A stretch of 6,085 bases of DNA from Gemmatimonadota bacterium. GTDB taxonomy: Bacteria > Gemmatimonadota > Gemmatimonadetes > Gemmatimonadales > Gemmatimonadaceae. Below, piece after piece: positions 5,706 to 6,085 of this stretch; position 1 is the stretch's first letter, and each line of letters begins with the position of its first letter. The stretch lies in contig QHUV01000262.1 in NCBI GenBank assembly GCA_003222065.1, positions 1 through 6,085 of the forward strand. The letters run 5' to 3'. The position numbers were made by a program, and so were the translations under genes. The notes beneath the pieces were generated by a model that had not been told where the DNA came from, made no database searches, and saw only the letters and a program-made list of their open reading frames with translations.

Positions 5706-6085
5706 ATGAGCGCCGCACCCGTCCTCGATATGCCTTACTGCCTCGTTGTCGATGACGAGGCACGTCTGCGTCAGATACTGATGCACGTGATGCGCAGGGA
5801 GGGGTTTCGCTGCGTCGAGGCCGCGAATGGCGCCGAAGCGTTGGAGCTGCTGCGTGAGTATCCGGTGACGCTCGTCCTCAGCGACCTACGCATGCCGAAA
5901 ATGGATGGCATGGCGTTGTTGCGAGCGGTGCGGCAGCGCTATGCGGACATCGCGGTCGTGATGGTCACCGCCGTGCCCGACGTTGAGCAAGCGGTGAGCT
6001 GCCTAGCGAATGGCGCGATGGATTATCTCATCAAGCCGTTCTTGCTCGAGGAAGTGCGCGCACGCGTCAGCCAAGCGCTGGATCG
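5706..6085 (+). CDS. Response regulator, N-terminal receiver (CheY-like) domain; cut by window end
   Basis: Two-component receiver domain that accepts phosphate from a histidine kinase. 126 residues are visible. After an 11-residue lead, strand 1 is CLVVDDE (12-18) with the acidic pair Asp16/Asp17. The phospho-acceptor is Asp60 in VLSDLRMPKMDG (57-68), followed by Thr88 in VVMVTA (84-89) and Lys110-Pro111 in DYLIKPF (106-112). All five key positions are intact, so it should be phosphorylated. The LSDLRMPKMDG and DYLIKPF forms are common in regulators with an NtrC-type, HD-GYP or kinase partner domain, but the output domain lies beyond the window and cannot be named. Start ATG 5706 has a GGACGAGG stretch very close upstream; the ATG at 5730 is a less likely alternative. 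It stands alone on the plus strand, divergent from the broken PLP-enzyme gene, and no kinase gene is in view. Confidence 0.95.
   Translation, partial: MSAAPVLDMPYCLVVDDEARLRQILMHVMRREGFRCVEAANGAEALELLREYPVTLVLSDLRMPKMDGMALLRAVRQRYADIAVVMVTAVPDVEQAVSCLANGAMDYLIKPFLLEEVRARVSQALD

Noticed and set aside
4993..5709. Plus-strand open frame of 238 codons opposite the broken PLP-enzyme gene
   Set aside because: It lies wholly antisense to recognisable enzyme sequence, has no familiar motif and ends at the response-regulator start; a shadow frame of GC-rich coding DNA.

Overview
The window is a GC-rich (by eye a little over 60% G+C), gene-dense stretch of ordinary bacterial chromosome. Nearly all of it is coding on the minus strand, with one divergent gene at the right edge. 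No mobile element, CRISPR array, tRNA or rRNA is visible. The gene set (PurD, Fpg/MutM, a shortened UvrC-like protein, a soluble-looking M48 protease) and CTAG-rich spacer DNA would fit a soil bacterium of the Gemmatimonadota or a similar phylum. That placement is an inference from general resemblance, not something the sequence proves.

Layout from the right edge, in transcription order. A response-regulator receiver domain starts at 5706 on the plus strand and runs off the window. Divergent from it across a 62-bp spacer is a broken gene of the Cys/Met-metabolism PLP enzyme family (cystathionine gamma-synthase/lyase type, 5643 to 4584). Its middle, including the PLP-binding lysine, is missing, and the two halves are in different frames. 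A 99-bp spacer with CTAG-containing direct repeats follows. Then comes a compact minus-strand cluster: an M48 metalloprotease (4484-3513), purD (3516-2209, sharing a GTGA start/stop with the protease), mutM (2225-1398, overlapping purD by 17 nt), a UvrC-like GIY-YIG nuclease (1356-166) and a small protein of about 72 residues (242-24).

The tight overlaps suggest one transcript that joins purine biosynthesis (PurD), repair of oxidised purines (MutM) and a second, UvrC-derived DNA-repair nuclease. The protease and the small protein have no obvious mechanistic link to these. The end of the UvrC-like gene is uncertain: its frame stays open into the small gene, although recognisable UvrC-like sequence ends near residue 343.

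The points most worth checking are the internal deletion in the PLP-enzyme gene, the unclear end of the UvrC-like gene over the small gene, and a perfect 12-bp inverted repeat inside purD. I see no clear sign of a previously undescribed multi-gene system.
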